Shown here piece by piece: positions 1 through 5,752 of a DNA stretch of 6,443 nucleotides. Both the position numbers and the translations under genes were made by a program. This DNA comes from Acidiferrobacteraceae bacterium (GTDB lineage Bacteria > Pseudomonadota > Gammaproteobacteria > Acidiferrobacterales > Acidiferrobacteraceae). Numbering within the stretch: position 1 is the stretch's first letter; every line of letters starts with the position of its first letter. The stretch lies in the NCBI GenBank assembly GCA_027343725.1, contig DAHWKH010000049.1, positions 1-6,443 on the forward strand, in the 5' to 3' direction. Under the pieces are notes generated by a model. It saw nothing but the letters and a program-made list of their open reading frames with translations. It made no database searches and had not been told where the DNA came from.

Positions 1-544
1 GCACGGCGACCGCCACCACCGGCCCGCCGAAGGCGTCGAACGCGGCATCGAAGGGCACCGGGTTCACGACCCCGCCGTCGACCAAGAGCCGCCCTTCATA
101 GGGGAAAGGGGCGAGCAGGCCCGGCAAGGACAGGCTCGCGCGCACCGCCTGGCTGACACGGCCGTGGTCGAGGCGGATTTCCTCGCCGCTGTGCAGATCG
201 GTGGCCACCGCGAGATAGGGGATCGCCAGATCCTCGATCCGCGCGTCGGCGAGGTAGGACTCGAGGAACTCACTGATTTTGCGGCCCGAACACACGCCGC
301 CCGGGCCCGCGTCGGGCAGAAACAACTGCAGAGTCTGCTTCCAGTCGACGGCGAGCGCAAGCCGGGCGAGCGCGGCGACGTCCTGGTGCAGGGCATAAAA
401 CGCGCCGATTTCCGCGCCGATGCTGCAACCCGCGATCGCCCGCACGGGCAGACCCTGCTCCGCCAACACCTCCAGGACGCCGATATGGGCCAGTCCGCGT
501 GCGCCGCCGCCGCCGAGAGCCAAGACCAGTCCCTTATCCGCCAC
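1..544 (-). CDS. Patatin-like phospholipase / serine hydrolase (C-terminus missing)
   Basis: This is a predicted lipid acyl hydrolase of the bacterial patatin family (RssA/NTE-like), which cleaves acyl chains from phospholipids or lysophospholipids with a Ser-Asp dyad. In the 181 visible residues the oxyanion-hole glycine stretch is at residues 11-17 (GGGGARG). The nucleophile elbow GCSIG is at 39-43, with Ser41 as nucleophile. The second dyad motif DGG is at 156-158, with Asp156, followed by NPVPF. All catalytic elements are therefore present. The gene runs off the left edge, and roughly the last 100 residues or more of a typical family member are missing. I chose the GTG at 544 because a strong GGAGG ribosome binding site lies 6 nt upstream and the glycine motif falls at the expected distance from the N-terminus. 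No signal peptide is visible, so it is probably cytoplasmic or membrane-peripheral. It is divergent from the gene at 687. The family is sure; the substrate is unknown. Confidence 0.9.
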   Translation of the reverse strand, partial: MADKGLVLALGGGGARGLAHIGVLEVLAEQGLPVRAIAGCSIGAEIGAFYALHQDVAALARLALAVDWKQTLQLFLPDAGPGGVCSGRKISEFLESYLADARIEDLAIPYLAVATDLHSGEEIRLDHGRVSQAVRASLSLPGLLAPFPYEGRLLVDGGVVNPVPFDAAFDAFGGPVVAVAV

Positions 545-550
545 GCGCCA

Positions 551-556
551 CCTCCC
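551..556 (-). promoter_or_regulatory. Ribosome binding site of the patatin-like gene
   Basis: GGGAGG on the minus strand, with 6 nt between it and the GTG at 544. It decides the non-ATG start. An out-of-frame GTG also lies at 549-551, overlapping the end of this site, and is not used. Confidence 0.75.
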
Positions 557-562
557 GGAGGG

Positions 563-568
563 ATTGTA
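563..568 (-). promoter_or_regulatory. Possible -10 element for the patatin-like gene
   Basis: TACAAT on the minus strand matches the sigma-70 -10 consensus at five of six positions. No convincing -35 hexamer is found at 16-18 bp. Transcription from it would start near 556, giving a leader of only about 12 nt that begins at the ribosome binding site. This is inference from base composition and position only. Confidence 0.4.
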
Positions 569-628
569 GCGCGCATCCGCCTCAACCGCGGCGCAAAATC
601 GCCCGGACGCCCCAAAAGCGCCGATATC

Positions 629-637
629 TGGTAGAAT
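629..637 (+). promoter_or_regulatory. Possible extended -10 promoter for the hypothetical membrane protein gene
   Basis: The sequence TGGTAGAAT contains a five-of-six -10 hexamer (TAGAAT, 632-637) with the TG dinucleotide of an extended -10 promoter. No good -35 is seen, which extended -10 promoters tolerate. Transcription would begin near 643-645, leaving a leader of about 40 nt before the ATG at 687. It faces away from the possible patatin promoter about 65 bp to the left. An ATG at 636 overlaps this hexamer, which argues against using that ATG as the start. Confidence 0.45.
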
Positions 638-686
638 GCCGCCAAGACCGCGTCGCGTGTCCATCCGACCAAAGACCAGGGGACCC

Positions 687-1403
687 ATGGATTCCAAGCC
701 CGCGTTGTCCGACTATCTGGCCCGATTGCCGTCATCGCCCGAGGTATTCCCGTTCTTCTACCGGCGATTGATCGGCTTGCGCTTCCCGATCCCGGTCGCC
801 GAGATCCTCGAGCTGCGCTTTCTGAGCCACCAGGCGATCGATCGCGCGCAGAGCCTCGAACCGACGTTGCGCTGGAACGCGTTCGCCGCTCAGCGCACGG
901 CGGACATGGAGGCGGCCGGCGTCCACAAGAGCGCCCATCGCCAACGCCTCCTGCATCTTTTGCAGATGATCCGCGCCTATCACGAGGCGCACGCCGCGGC
1001 CTCGCTGAGCGCCGAGGAGCATCTGCGTGTCGACATCGATCGCAACCGCGCCGCCCAGGATCAGTCGCTGCGCTACGGAAAGATCGCCGGGAGCCTGACG
1101 CTCGTCGCGGGCGTCAGCGCCTTCCTCTTGAGTCCGCCGGCGGTGATCATGGAAGGCCTCACGGTCTTGCTGGCCTACTTCACCGTCGACTCCTTCTATT
1201 CCCGCTCGCTCCTCAAGCGCGAGGAACGTCTGCTGCGCCAGGAACTGACCCTGGTCTTGCGCCACCGCGTGCGCACGGTCAACTGGAAGGCCGTCGTGCG
1301 TCAAGCGGGCGCGATTCTCGGCTACCGGCAGCCGCGCTGCGGGGAGGCGTTTCGCGTCGAGCCGGGGCCCGAGCAGGAATTACTGGAACTCGACGAGGCT
1401 TAA
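687..1403 (+). CDS. Hypothetical protein with a central two-helix membrane hairpin
   Basis: I do not recognise this 238-residue protein. Residues 1-130 are largely helical and charged, without a signal peptide. A hydrophobic block at about 133-167 reads as two short transmembrane helices separated by a Ser-Pro-Pro turn at 149-151. It is followed by a basic amphipathic stretch (about 173-197, many Arg and Lys) and an acidic C-terminal tail. The positive-inside rule suggests both ends are cytoplasmic, with a membrane hairpin between them. The frame opens at an ATG at 636, but that overlaps the probable promoter. The ATG at 687 has AGGGGA just upstream (678-683), although the spacing is short at 3 nt, and it gives a more natural N-terminus. 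Codon use is GC-rich like its neighbours, so it looks native. It is monocistronic, divergent from the patatin-like gene and convergent with xerD. It has no catalytic motif that I can name. Confidence 0.8.
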   Translation: MDSKPALSDYLARLPSSPEVFPFFYRRLIGLRFPIPVAEILELRFLSHQAIDRAQSLEPTLRWNAFAAQRTADMEAAGVHKSAHRQRLLHLLQMIRAYHEAHAAASLSAEEHLRVDIDRNRAAQDQSLRYGKIAGSLTLVAGVSAFLLSPPAVIMEGLTVLLAYFTVDSFYSRSLLKREERLLRQELTLVLRHRVRTVNWKAVVRQAGAILGYRQPRCGEAFRVEPGPEQELLELDEA

Positions 1404-2311
1404 GGCGGCCGTTGCCCGCGCGGGTGGTGGGCGGCGTGCAGGGTCTTCAGGCGCGCGCGCGCCACATGCGTATAGATCTGCGTCGTCGACAAATCCGCAT
1501 GCCCAAGGAGCAGCTGCACGACGCGCAGATCCGCGCCGTGGTTGATGAGGTGGGTCGCAAACGCATGCCGTAAGGTGTGCGGGGAGAGCGGGGTACGGAT
1601 CCCGGCCTTGCGGGCATAGCGTTTGAGGTTGTGCCAGAACGCCTGCCGGGTCATGGGCGCGCCGCGGCGGGTCAGGAACCCGAAAGGCGAGACGTGCGTC
1701 CCGAGAAGCGCCATCCGCGCCTCCCGGACGTAGCGCAGCCACCACGCCAGCGCCTCCTCGCCCAGGGGCACGAGCCGTTCGCGATCGCCCTTGCCGATGA
1801 CCCGCAGAACGCCGGCCTGCGCATCGACCTGCGCGACACGCAGTCCGATGAGTTCCGAGACCCGCAAGCCGGTGGCGTACAGCACCTCGAGCATGGCGCG
1901 GTCGCGCAGGCCTTCCGGGTTGTCGCAGGCCGGCGCCTCCATGAGCGACTCCACCTCGTGCTCGGCCAGCATCTTCGGGAGCGCGAGGCCGACGCGCGGT
2001 CCCGCCACCCCCTCGGTGGGGTCGCAGGAGACGGCCCCTTGCGCCAGGGCCTGACGATAGAACCGCCGGAGACTCGACAAACGCCGCGCGCTCGTGCGCG
2101 CCCGGCGCCCCTTGTGGATCTCGCGCGCGAGATACGCGGTCACATCCGCGCGTCGCGCGTCATGCAGCGCGCGCCCCTGTAGAAAACGCACGAAGTCCTG
2201 GAGGTCGCGCCCATAAGCCGCGAGCGTGCTCGCGCTCAATCCCGCTTCTGCGCGCAGCGTCTCCAGGAAACGCGCCACGCAGACCGCGTCGCGAGGAGCC
2301 GCCACCGGCAA
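1400..2311 (-). CDS. xerD: Site-specific tyrosine recombinase XerD
   Basis: XerD acts with XerC at dif, under FtsK control, to resolve chromosome dimers at the septum. The N-terminal SAM-like DNA-binding domain spans about residues 11-95. The catalytic domain follows, with the full tyrosine recombinase set: Arg150 (in ATGLRVSEL), Lys174 (GKGDRERL), His245 and Arg248 (SPHTLRHAF), His271 (LGHADLSTT) and the nucleophile Tyr280. These sit one to two residues from the E. coli XerD positions, and the flanking motifs favour XerD over XerC. Length is 303 residues against about 298 in E. coli. The longest reading begins at a TTG (2311), 5 nt after the rplS stop, with no clear ribosome binding site. 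A GTG at 2305 is an equally possible start, and either implies coupling to rplS. The stop codon overlaps that of the convergent gene. The call is firm; the start is not. Confidence 0.95.
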   Translation of the reverse strand: MPVAAPRDAVCVARFLETLRAEAGLSASTLAAYGRDLQDFVRFLQGRALHDARRADVTAYLAREIHKGRRARTSARRLSSLRRFYRQALAQGAVSCDPTEGVAGPRVGLALPKMLAEHEVESLMEAPACDNPEGLRDRAMLEVLYATGLRVSELIGLRVAQVDAQAGVLRVIGKGDRERLVPLGEEALAWWLRYVREARMALLGTHVSPFGFLTRRGAPMTRQAFWHNLKRYARKAGIRTPLSPHTLRHAFATHLINHGADLRVVQLLLGHADLSTTQIYTHVARARLKTLHAAHHPRGQRPP

Positions 2312-2316
2312 AGGGC

Positions 2317-2661
2317 TTAGACGCGTTCGCGGATCCGCGCGGCCTTGCCCGTCAGCTGGCGCAGATAATAGAGCTTGGCGCGGCGCACGACGCCCCGGCG
2401 CGTAACCTCGATGCGCGCGACATTCGGGCTATGCAACGGGAAGACCCGTTCCACCCCCTCGCCATACGACATCTTGCGCACCGTGAACGACGAATGGATG
2501 CCGCGGTTGCGGCGCGCGATCACGACGCCCTCGAACGCCTGCAGCCGTTCGCGTTCGCCTTCGATGACCTTGACGTGTACGGTCACCGTGTCCCCCGGCG
2601 CAAACTGCGGGATGTCTTGTTTTCGGAATTCGCTTTCCAGCTCGTCGATAACCTTACTCAT
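2317..2661 (-). CDS. rplS: 50S ribosomal protein L19
   Basis: L19 is a small basic protein of the large subunit that sits at the 30S-50S interface. The 114 residues match the usual size, and recognisable family blocks run the length of the protein: the FAPGDTVTVHVKVIEG stretch at about 20-35, the LQAFEGVVIARRNRGIHSSFTVRK block at 40-63, and the C-terminal VVRRAKLYYLRQLTGKAARI. The ATG at 2661 lies inside the end of trmD, so the first 8 bp overlap trmD's last codons and stop. A GAGGA stretch and a CAGGG lie just upstream within trmD. Translation is therefore probably coupled to trmD, unlike E. coli, where a short spacer separates the two genes. xerD follows after 5 nt with no terminator between. 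Confidence 0.98.
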   Translation of the reverse strand: MSKVIDELESEFRKQDIPQFAPGDTVTVHVKVIEGERERLQAFEGVVIARRNRGIHSSFTVRKMSYGEGVERVFPLHSPNVARIEVTRRGVVRRAKLYYLRQLTGKAARIRERV

Positions 2662-3400
2662 GACCCTGTCCTCGATATTCTTGTTGAAACTCTTCCAAAA
2701 GCCCCTGCTCCTCGCTCGTCAGCGATCGTCCCGCTAGCAGATCCGGGCGCCGCAACCACGTCCGCCCGAGCGCCGCCTTCAGCCGCCAGCGACGGATGCG
2801 CCCATGGTCCCCCGACAACAAGACCGGTGGGACCTCCCTCCCGCGCCACTCCTCGGGCCGCGTGTAATGCGGATGATCGAGGAGCCCGTGCGCGAACGAG
2901 TCCTCGCGCGCCGAATCCTCATGCCCAAGCGCGCCCGGGAGCTGGCGCACGAGGGCATCGATCACCACACCGGCCGCGACCTCCCCGCCGGAGAGGACGT
3001 AATCGCCGATCGACCACTCCTCGTCCCCCGCCTCGAGCACCCGTTCATCGATGCCCTCGTAGCGCCCCGCGACAAGCACGAGCGACCCGGCGCCCATAAG
3101 CTCCCGGACCCCGGCCTCATCGAGCCTCCGGCCGCTCGGCGACAAATAGATCGTCCGCACCGCGCCCCGCCCCTCTTTCGCGGCGGTGAGGGCGCGCGCC
3201 AGCGGTTCGGCCATGAGGACCATGCCCGGTCCCCCGCCGTAGGGCCGGTCATCGACCGTCTGGCGCGCGTCATCGGCGAACGCGCGCACGTCCCAATACC
3301 GCAACCGGACGATCCCACGCTCCTGCGCCCGCCCCAGGACCCCGACCTCGCAAAACGCCCGGACGGCGTCCGGAAACAACGCCACGACATCGATGTCCAT
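2654..3400 (-). CDS. trmD: tRNA (guanine37-N1)-methyltransferase TrmD
   Basis: TrmD methylates N1 of G37 next to the anticodon, using S-adenosylmethionine, and so prevents +1 frameshifting. It is a SPOUT-class homodimer with a trefoil knot. The 248 residues compare with about 255 in E. coli. Visible signatures are DDRPYGGGPGM at 50-60, LSPSGRRLDE at 86-95, AGRYEGIDER at 111-120 and SIGDYVLSGGE at 130-140, which form the SAM pocket and knot. Arg152 and Asp167 (in EDSF, followed by LLDHPHYTRP) correspond to the catalytic Arg154 and Asp169 of the H. influenzae and E. coli enzymes. The frame is open about 25 codons further upstream into rimM, but the ATG at 3400 fits the family N-terminus (MDIDVVALFPD). 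It starts 1 nt after the rimM stop (TGACATG), suggesting re-initiation or coupling. Confidence 0.97.
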   Translation of the reverse strand: MDIDVVALFPDAVRAFCEVGVLGRAQERGIVRLRYWDVRAFADDARQTVDDRPYGGGPGMVLMAEPLARALTAAKEGRGAVRTIYLSPSGRRLDEAGVRELMGAGSLVLVAGRYEGIDERVLEAGDEEWSIGDYVLSGGEVAAGVVIDALVRQLPGALGHEDSAREDSFAHGLLDHPHYTRPEEWRGREVPPVLLSGDHGRIRRWRLKAALGRTWLRRPDLLAGRSLTSEEQGLLEEFQQEYRGQGHE

Positions 3401-3401
3401 G

Positions 3402-3917
3402 TCAAAAATCCGGGTCCCAGGCGACGACCAGGCGCTGGCCGTCCAGATCCACCCGCCGCACGACCTCCGGGACATACGGGATCAGGCGCTCTCGCTCCCC
3501 GGTGACGATCAAGACATCGTTGGCGCCCGTCGCGAGCAAACTCCTGACGACCCCCAGGGCCTGACCCGCGAGCGTCTCGACCGCCAGTCCGACGAGTTCG
3601 GCCCAGTAAAACTCCCCGGGCGCAAGCGCGGGCAAAACGCTCATCGGGACCTCGATGACAGCACCCCGGTAGCGCTCGGCGTCCTCGCGGCTCTCGCAGG
3701 CCGCGAGGCGCACGAGAAACCCGCGGCCGTGCGGCTTGGCCTCTTCGACCGCCACCTCATCCCACACCCCGTGCGGTCCGCGCAACCGCCACGGGCGGTA
3801 ATCGAGGAGTGCGCTCGGGACGTCCGTATGGGATTGGATGCGCAACCAGCCGCGGACGCCGTACACCCCGGCCACCCGGCCGACTTCCACCCACGCGCCG
3901 GATGCGCGCCTGGCCAT
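3402..3917 (-). CDS. rimM: Ribosome maturation factor RimM
   Basis: RimM binds S19 in the 30S head and assists late 16S rRNA folding and processing. The 171 residues fit the family (about 170-180). The N-terminal beta-barrel domain covers about 8-95 and opens with VGRVAGVYGVRGWLRI at 12-27. The PRC-barrel domain covers about 100-171 and includes GEFYWAELVG at 101-110, the GANDVL turn at 131-136 and LIPYVPEVV at 145-153. The ATG at 3917 lies 7 nt after the rpsP stop, with only a weak GGA-type ribosome binding site, so expression probably depends on upstream translation. The stop is 1 nt from the trmD start. Low RimM relative to the ribosomal proteins is known in E. coli, and the weak site here fits that pattern. 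Confidence 0.96.
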   Translation of the reverse strand: MARRASGAWVEVGRVAGVYGVRGWLRIQSHTDVPSALLDYRPWRLRGPHGVWDEVAVEEAKPHGRGFLVRLAACESREDAERYRGAVIEVPMSVLPALAPGEFYWAELVGLAVETLAGQALGVVRSLLATGANDVLIVTGERERLIPYVPEVVRRVDLDGQRLVVAWDPDF

Positions 3918-3924
3918 AGGTCCG

Positions 3925-4164
3925 CTAGGACGAGGCCTTCAAGAGCCCGGCGACCCGCTCTGAGGCCTGCGCGCCGCGCTCCAGCCAGTACTGCACGCGC
4001 TCCCGGTCGATGCGCAGCCGTTCCTCGGCACCGTTGGCGAGCGGATTGAAAAATCCCACTCTCTCGATAAAGGCGCCACCCGCCGCCCGGCGCTTGTCGG
4101 CCACCACGATCGAATAGAAAGGCCGTTTGTTCGCGCCCCGGCGAGCCAGCCGAATTGTTACCAT
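3925..4164 (-). CDS. rpsP: 30S ribosomal protein S16
   Basis: S16 is a small-subunit assembly protein that binds the 16S 5' domain. The 79 residues match the family length (about 80), and the whole family pattern is visible: MVTIRLARRGANKRPFYSIV at 1-20, the ADKRRAAGGAFIERVGFFNP block at 22-41, and DRERVQYWLERGAQ at 53-66. The ATG at 4164 is preceded by GGGGGA (4168-4173) with a 3 nt gap. It is the first gene of the S16-RimM-TrmD-L19-XerD cluster and carries its own putative promoter in the 72 bp separating it from mlaA. Confidence 0.98.
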   Translation of the reverse strand: MVTIRLARRGANKRPFYSIVVADKRRAAGGAFIERVGFFNPLANGAEERLRIDRERVQYWLERGAQASERVAGLLKASS

Positions 4165-4203
4165 AAATCCCCCGATAGGCGCCCTGCGGCGCGGAAAGCG
4201 GCG

Positions 4204-4209
4204 ATTTTA
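4204..4209 (-). promoter_or_regulatory. Possible -10 element of the rpsP operon
   Basis: TAAAAT on the minus strand is a five-of-six -10 match lying in the only AT-rich island between mlaA and rpsP. A T-rich tract (minus strand, 4223-4233) occupies the -35 region but matches TTGACA poorly. Predicted transcription start is near 4197, giving a leader of about 33 nt. The position is where a ribosomal operon promoter is expected; the element itself is inferred. Confidence 0.45.
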
Positions 4210-4236
4210 CCCTGTCGGCACCAAAAAAAGAAATCC

Positions 4237-4938
4237 TCAGCGGCCCGACCGCAAGGCCCGGATCTGGGCCCGGCGTTTTTGCCAGAACGCATCGCGCACG
4301 AAGGTGTACTCGTGGCCCGCGGCCGCCATCCGGATGAGGAAGCCCTGATGCAGGTAATGCGATCGGGTGTCGATGAGCTGGAAGGTGTAGGCGCTCCAGC
4401 GCGCGGACGGGTCGCTTAAGTAGGTGGCCGGATTCGTATAGGTATCAAAGGCGATGCCGATGCCGTCGCGCACATCGCTCGGGCCGAACAGGGGCAGCAC
4501 GAGATACGGCCCGCTCGGCACCCCCCACGACGCCAGGGTCTCGCCGAAGTCCGCGCTGCGCGCCGGCAGGCCCATGGGTGTCGCGACGTCGATCACGCCC
4601 AAGAGCCCGAGCGTCGAATTCACGAGAAAACGCGCGGTCTCGAGGAGCGCGCCCCGCGCCCGCCCCTGCAGCGCCTTGTTCACGATCACCTCGATGTCCT
4701 CGAGGTTCGAGAAGACGTCGCTCACCCCGCGCCTCATCGGCAAGGGCGTCAGTCCCACGTACGCCTCGGCGGTGGGCTTCACGATGACCCGGTCAAGCCC
4801 CTGATTGAACGCAAAGATGCGTTTGTTGATCGGCTTCAAAGGGTCGTCGGGACCGCGCGTCGGACGCGTGCCCGCGGTTGCGCACCCGGTCAGCAACAGC
4901 GCTCCCAGCAATCCCACCGCCGCCCGCTTCCGTTTCAT
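4237..4938 (-). CDS. mlaA: Outer-membrane lipoprotein MlaA (VacJ family)
   Basis: MlaA is the outer-membrane component of the Mla pathway, which removes mislocalised phospholipids from the outer leaflet and passes them to periplasmic MlaC. The N-terminus is a lipoprotein signal (MKRKR, then a hydrophobic stretch, then LLTGC), with lipidated Cys19. The next residue is Ala, not Asp, which fits outer-membrane sorting. Family blocks follow: DPLKPINKRIFAFNQGLD at about 32-49, NSTLGLLGVIDVA at about 117-129, and FGETLASWGVPSGPYLVLPLFGPSDVRDG near the middle. The 233 residues compare with about 251 in E. coli. The frame opens 12 codons upstream, but the ATG at 4938 puts the signal peptide at the protein start. 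No mlaC, mlaD, mlaE or mlaF gene is in the window, so mlaA stands apart from the transporter here. Confidence 0.93.
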   Translation of the reverse strand: MKRKRAAVGLLGALLLTGCATAGTRPTRGPDDPLKPINKRIFAFNQGLDRVIVKPTAEAYVGLTPLPMRRGVSDVFSNLEDIEVIVNKALQGRARGALLETARFLVNSTLGLLGVIDVATPMGLPARSADFGETLASWGVPSGPYLVLPLFGPSDVRDGIGIAFDTYTNPATYLSDPSARWSAYTFQLIDTRSHYLHQGFLIRMAAAGHEYTFVRDAFWQKRRAQIRALRSGR

Positions 4939-5013
4939 CCGCTCACTCTCAATTAAAGCCCCGCCCCGCGCCACCCGCCGCGGGCCTCCCGGACCTCTCC
5001 CGGGCGCCCGCGA

Positions 5014-5035
5014 ACGGACCGCGCGCCCGGTCCGT
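5014..5035 (-). other. Perfect 7-bp hairpin in the mlaA upstream region
   Basis: The arms ACGGACC and GGTCCGT enclose an 8-nt GC-only loop, so a transcript of either strand could form a stable stem-loop. On the minus strand no T-tract follows, so it is not a standard intrinsic terminator for the glycosylase gene. It would sit in the mlaA leader if the promoter at 5046-5051 is real. Function is unknown. Confidence 0.45.
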
Positions 5036-5041
5036 GCCAGA

Positions 5042-5054
5042 GGGCATTATGCCC
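5042..5054. repeat. 13-bp perfect palindrome GGGCATTATGCCC
   Basis: Six-base arms (GGGCAT and ATGCCC) flank a single central base. It lies in the non-coding gap between the glycosylase stop and mlaA and contains the -10-like hexamer listed separately. It may be an operator half-site pair or simply chance symmetry around an AT island. Confidence 0.4.
5046..5051 (-). promoter_or_regulatory. Possible -10 element for mlaA
   Basis: CATAAT on the minus strand matches the -10 consensus at five of six positions in otherwise GC-rich DNA. No good -35 is seen at 16-18 bp. The start site would be near 5039, leaving a leader of about 100 nt that includes the hairpin at 5014-5035. The alternative is that mlaA is read through from rluB and the glycosylase gene. 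Confidence 0.35.
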
Positions 5055-5086
5055 GAGCCCCACGGCGCGCGCGAATCGTTCCATGG

Positions 5087-5752
5087 CTACGAGTCCCTCG
5101 GTGCCCGCTCGGCCGCCGGGCACATGCGCCTTAAGACGCAGTTCGCGCACAGGGGGCGGCTTTTGCACGTCGTTTTGCCGTGCTCGACGATCAAGGCGTG
5201 ATACTCCTGATAGCGCGCGAGCTCGCGCGGCAGTGCCGCCTCGATCTGCGCGCGCAGCGCCTCGTAGTCCTCCCGTCCCGTCGCGAGGCCGAGACGCGCA
5301 AACAAGCGTCGCGTGTAGGCATCGACCACGAACACCGGTCTCGCGAGCGCGTACAACAGCATGTCGTCCGCGGTCTCCGGCCCCACGCCGTGGACCGCGA
5401 GCAAGGCCGGGCGCAGGGCGGCCGTCTCCTGGCGCGCGAGCCCCTCGACCCCCCCTTGCGCCAGGAGCCACTGGCAAAACGCCTGCAGGCGCCTGGCCTT
5501 CACGCGGAAGTAGCCGACCGGGCGCAGCAGATCTGCGAGCTCGTCGCTTGGGAGATCGACGATGGCGCGCGCCGTCAGAGGGATCCGCGCGCGCAGGGCG
5601 GCGAGCGCCCGCGTCACGTTGGTCCAGGAGGTATTCTGCGTGAGAATCGCCCCGACCATGACCTCGAACGGCGTGTCCGCCGGCCACCACCCGCGGGCGC
5701 CGTAGCGGCCGAGGAGACGGTCATAGACGCGCGCAAGGGCGGCCCGTCTCAC
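5087..5752 (-). CDS. Endonuclease-III-like DNA glycosylase (HhH-GPD, 4Fe-4S; COG2231/MagIII-like)
   Basis: This is a base-excision DNA glycosylase of the helix-hairpin-helix GPD superfamily, 221 residues long. The start of the fold carries FEVMVGAILTQNTSWTNV at 29-46. The HhH motif LLAVHGVGPETADDML is at 117-132. The catalytic Asp144 lies in FVVDAYTRR. Four C-terminal cysteines (196, 202, 205, 211) form an iron-sulfur loop with spacing C-x5-C-x2-C-x5-C; classical endonuclease III has x6 in the first gap. At the position of E. coli Lys120, the Schiff-base lysine in GVGRKTA, this protein has Glu126 (GVGPETA). The NTSWTNV block and the missing lysine place it in the COG2231 group related to H. 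pylori 3-methyladenine glycosylase MagIII, not in true Nth. I infer a monofunctional glycosylase, perhaps for alkylated bases; the substrate is not shown by the sequence. It starts with a GTG that overlaps the rluB stop by 4 bp (GTGA). Confidence 0.9.
   Translation of the reverse strand: MRRAALARVYDRLLGRYGARGWWPADTPFEVMVGAILTQNTSWTNVTRALAALRARIPLTARAIVDLPSDELADLLRPVGYFRVKARRLQAFCQWLLAQGGVEGLARQETAALRPALLAVHGVGPETADDMLLYALARPVFVVDAYTRRLFARLGLATGREDYEALRAQIEAALPRELARYQEYHALIVEHGKTTCKSRPLCANCVLRRMCPAAERAPRDS

Noticed and set aside
636..686. Longer start (ATG at 636) for the hypothetical membrane protein.
   Set aside because: That ATG overlaps the likely -10 hexamer, and the extra 17 residues are Arg/Pro-rich like non-coding GC-rich sequence. 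The ATG at 687 is more plausible.
732..1304. Long minus-strand reading frame opposite the hypothetical membrane protein gene.
   Set aside because: It is a typical high-GC antisense shadow, with no start signal and no family motifs. The plus frame has a coherent membrane hairpin and its own promoter and ribosome binding site.
4223..4250. A T-tract (minus strand) shortly after the mlaA stop, considered as an intrinsic terminator.
   Set aside because: The only stem before it is 4 bp (GCGG/CCGC), and about 9 nt separate it from the T-tract. It fits better as the AT-rich part of the rpsP promoter region.
4254..4280. GGCCC/GGGCC inverted repeat followed by TTTTT on the plus strand, resembling a terminator.
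   Set aside because: It lies within the mlaA coding end and there is no plus-strand gene upstream for it to terminate.
4951..4956. TTTAAT on the minus strand just before mlaA, considered as a -10 element.
   Set aside because: It would place the transcription start only about 10 nt before the ATG, and no -35 is visible. Weak compared with CATAAT further upstream.
4953..5084. A 43-codon minus-strand reading frame starting with ATG 2 nt after the glycosylase stop and ending just before mlaA.
   Set aside because: The translation is dominated by Arg, Gly and Ala as expected for random GC-rich DNA. There is no clear ribosome binding site, and it covers the probable promoter and hairpin. I see no support for a real peptide.
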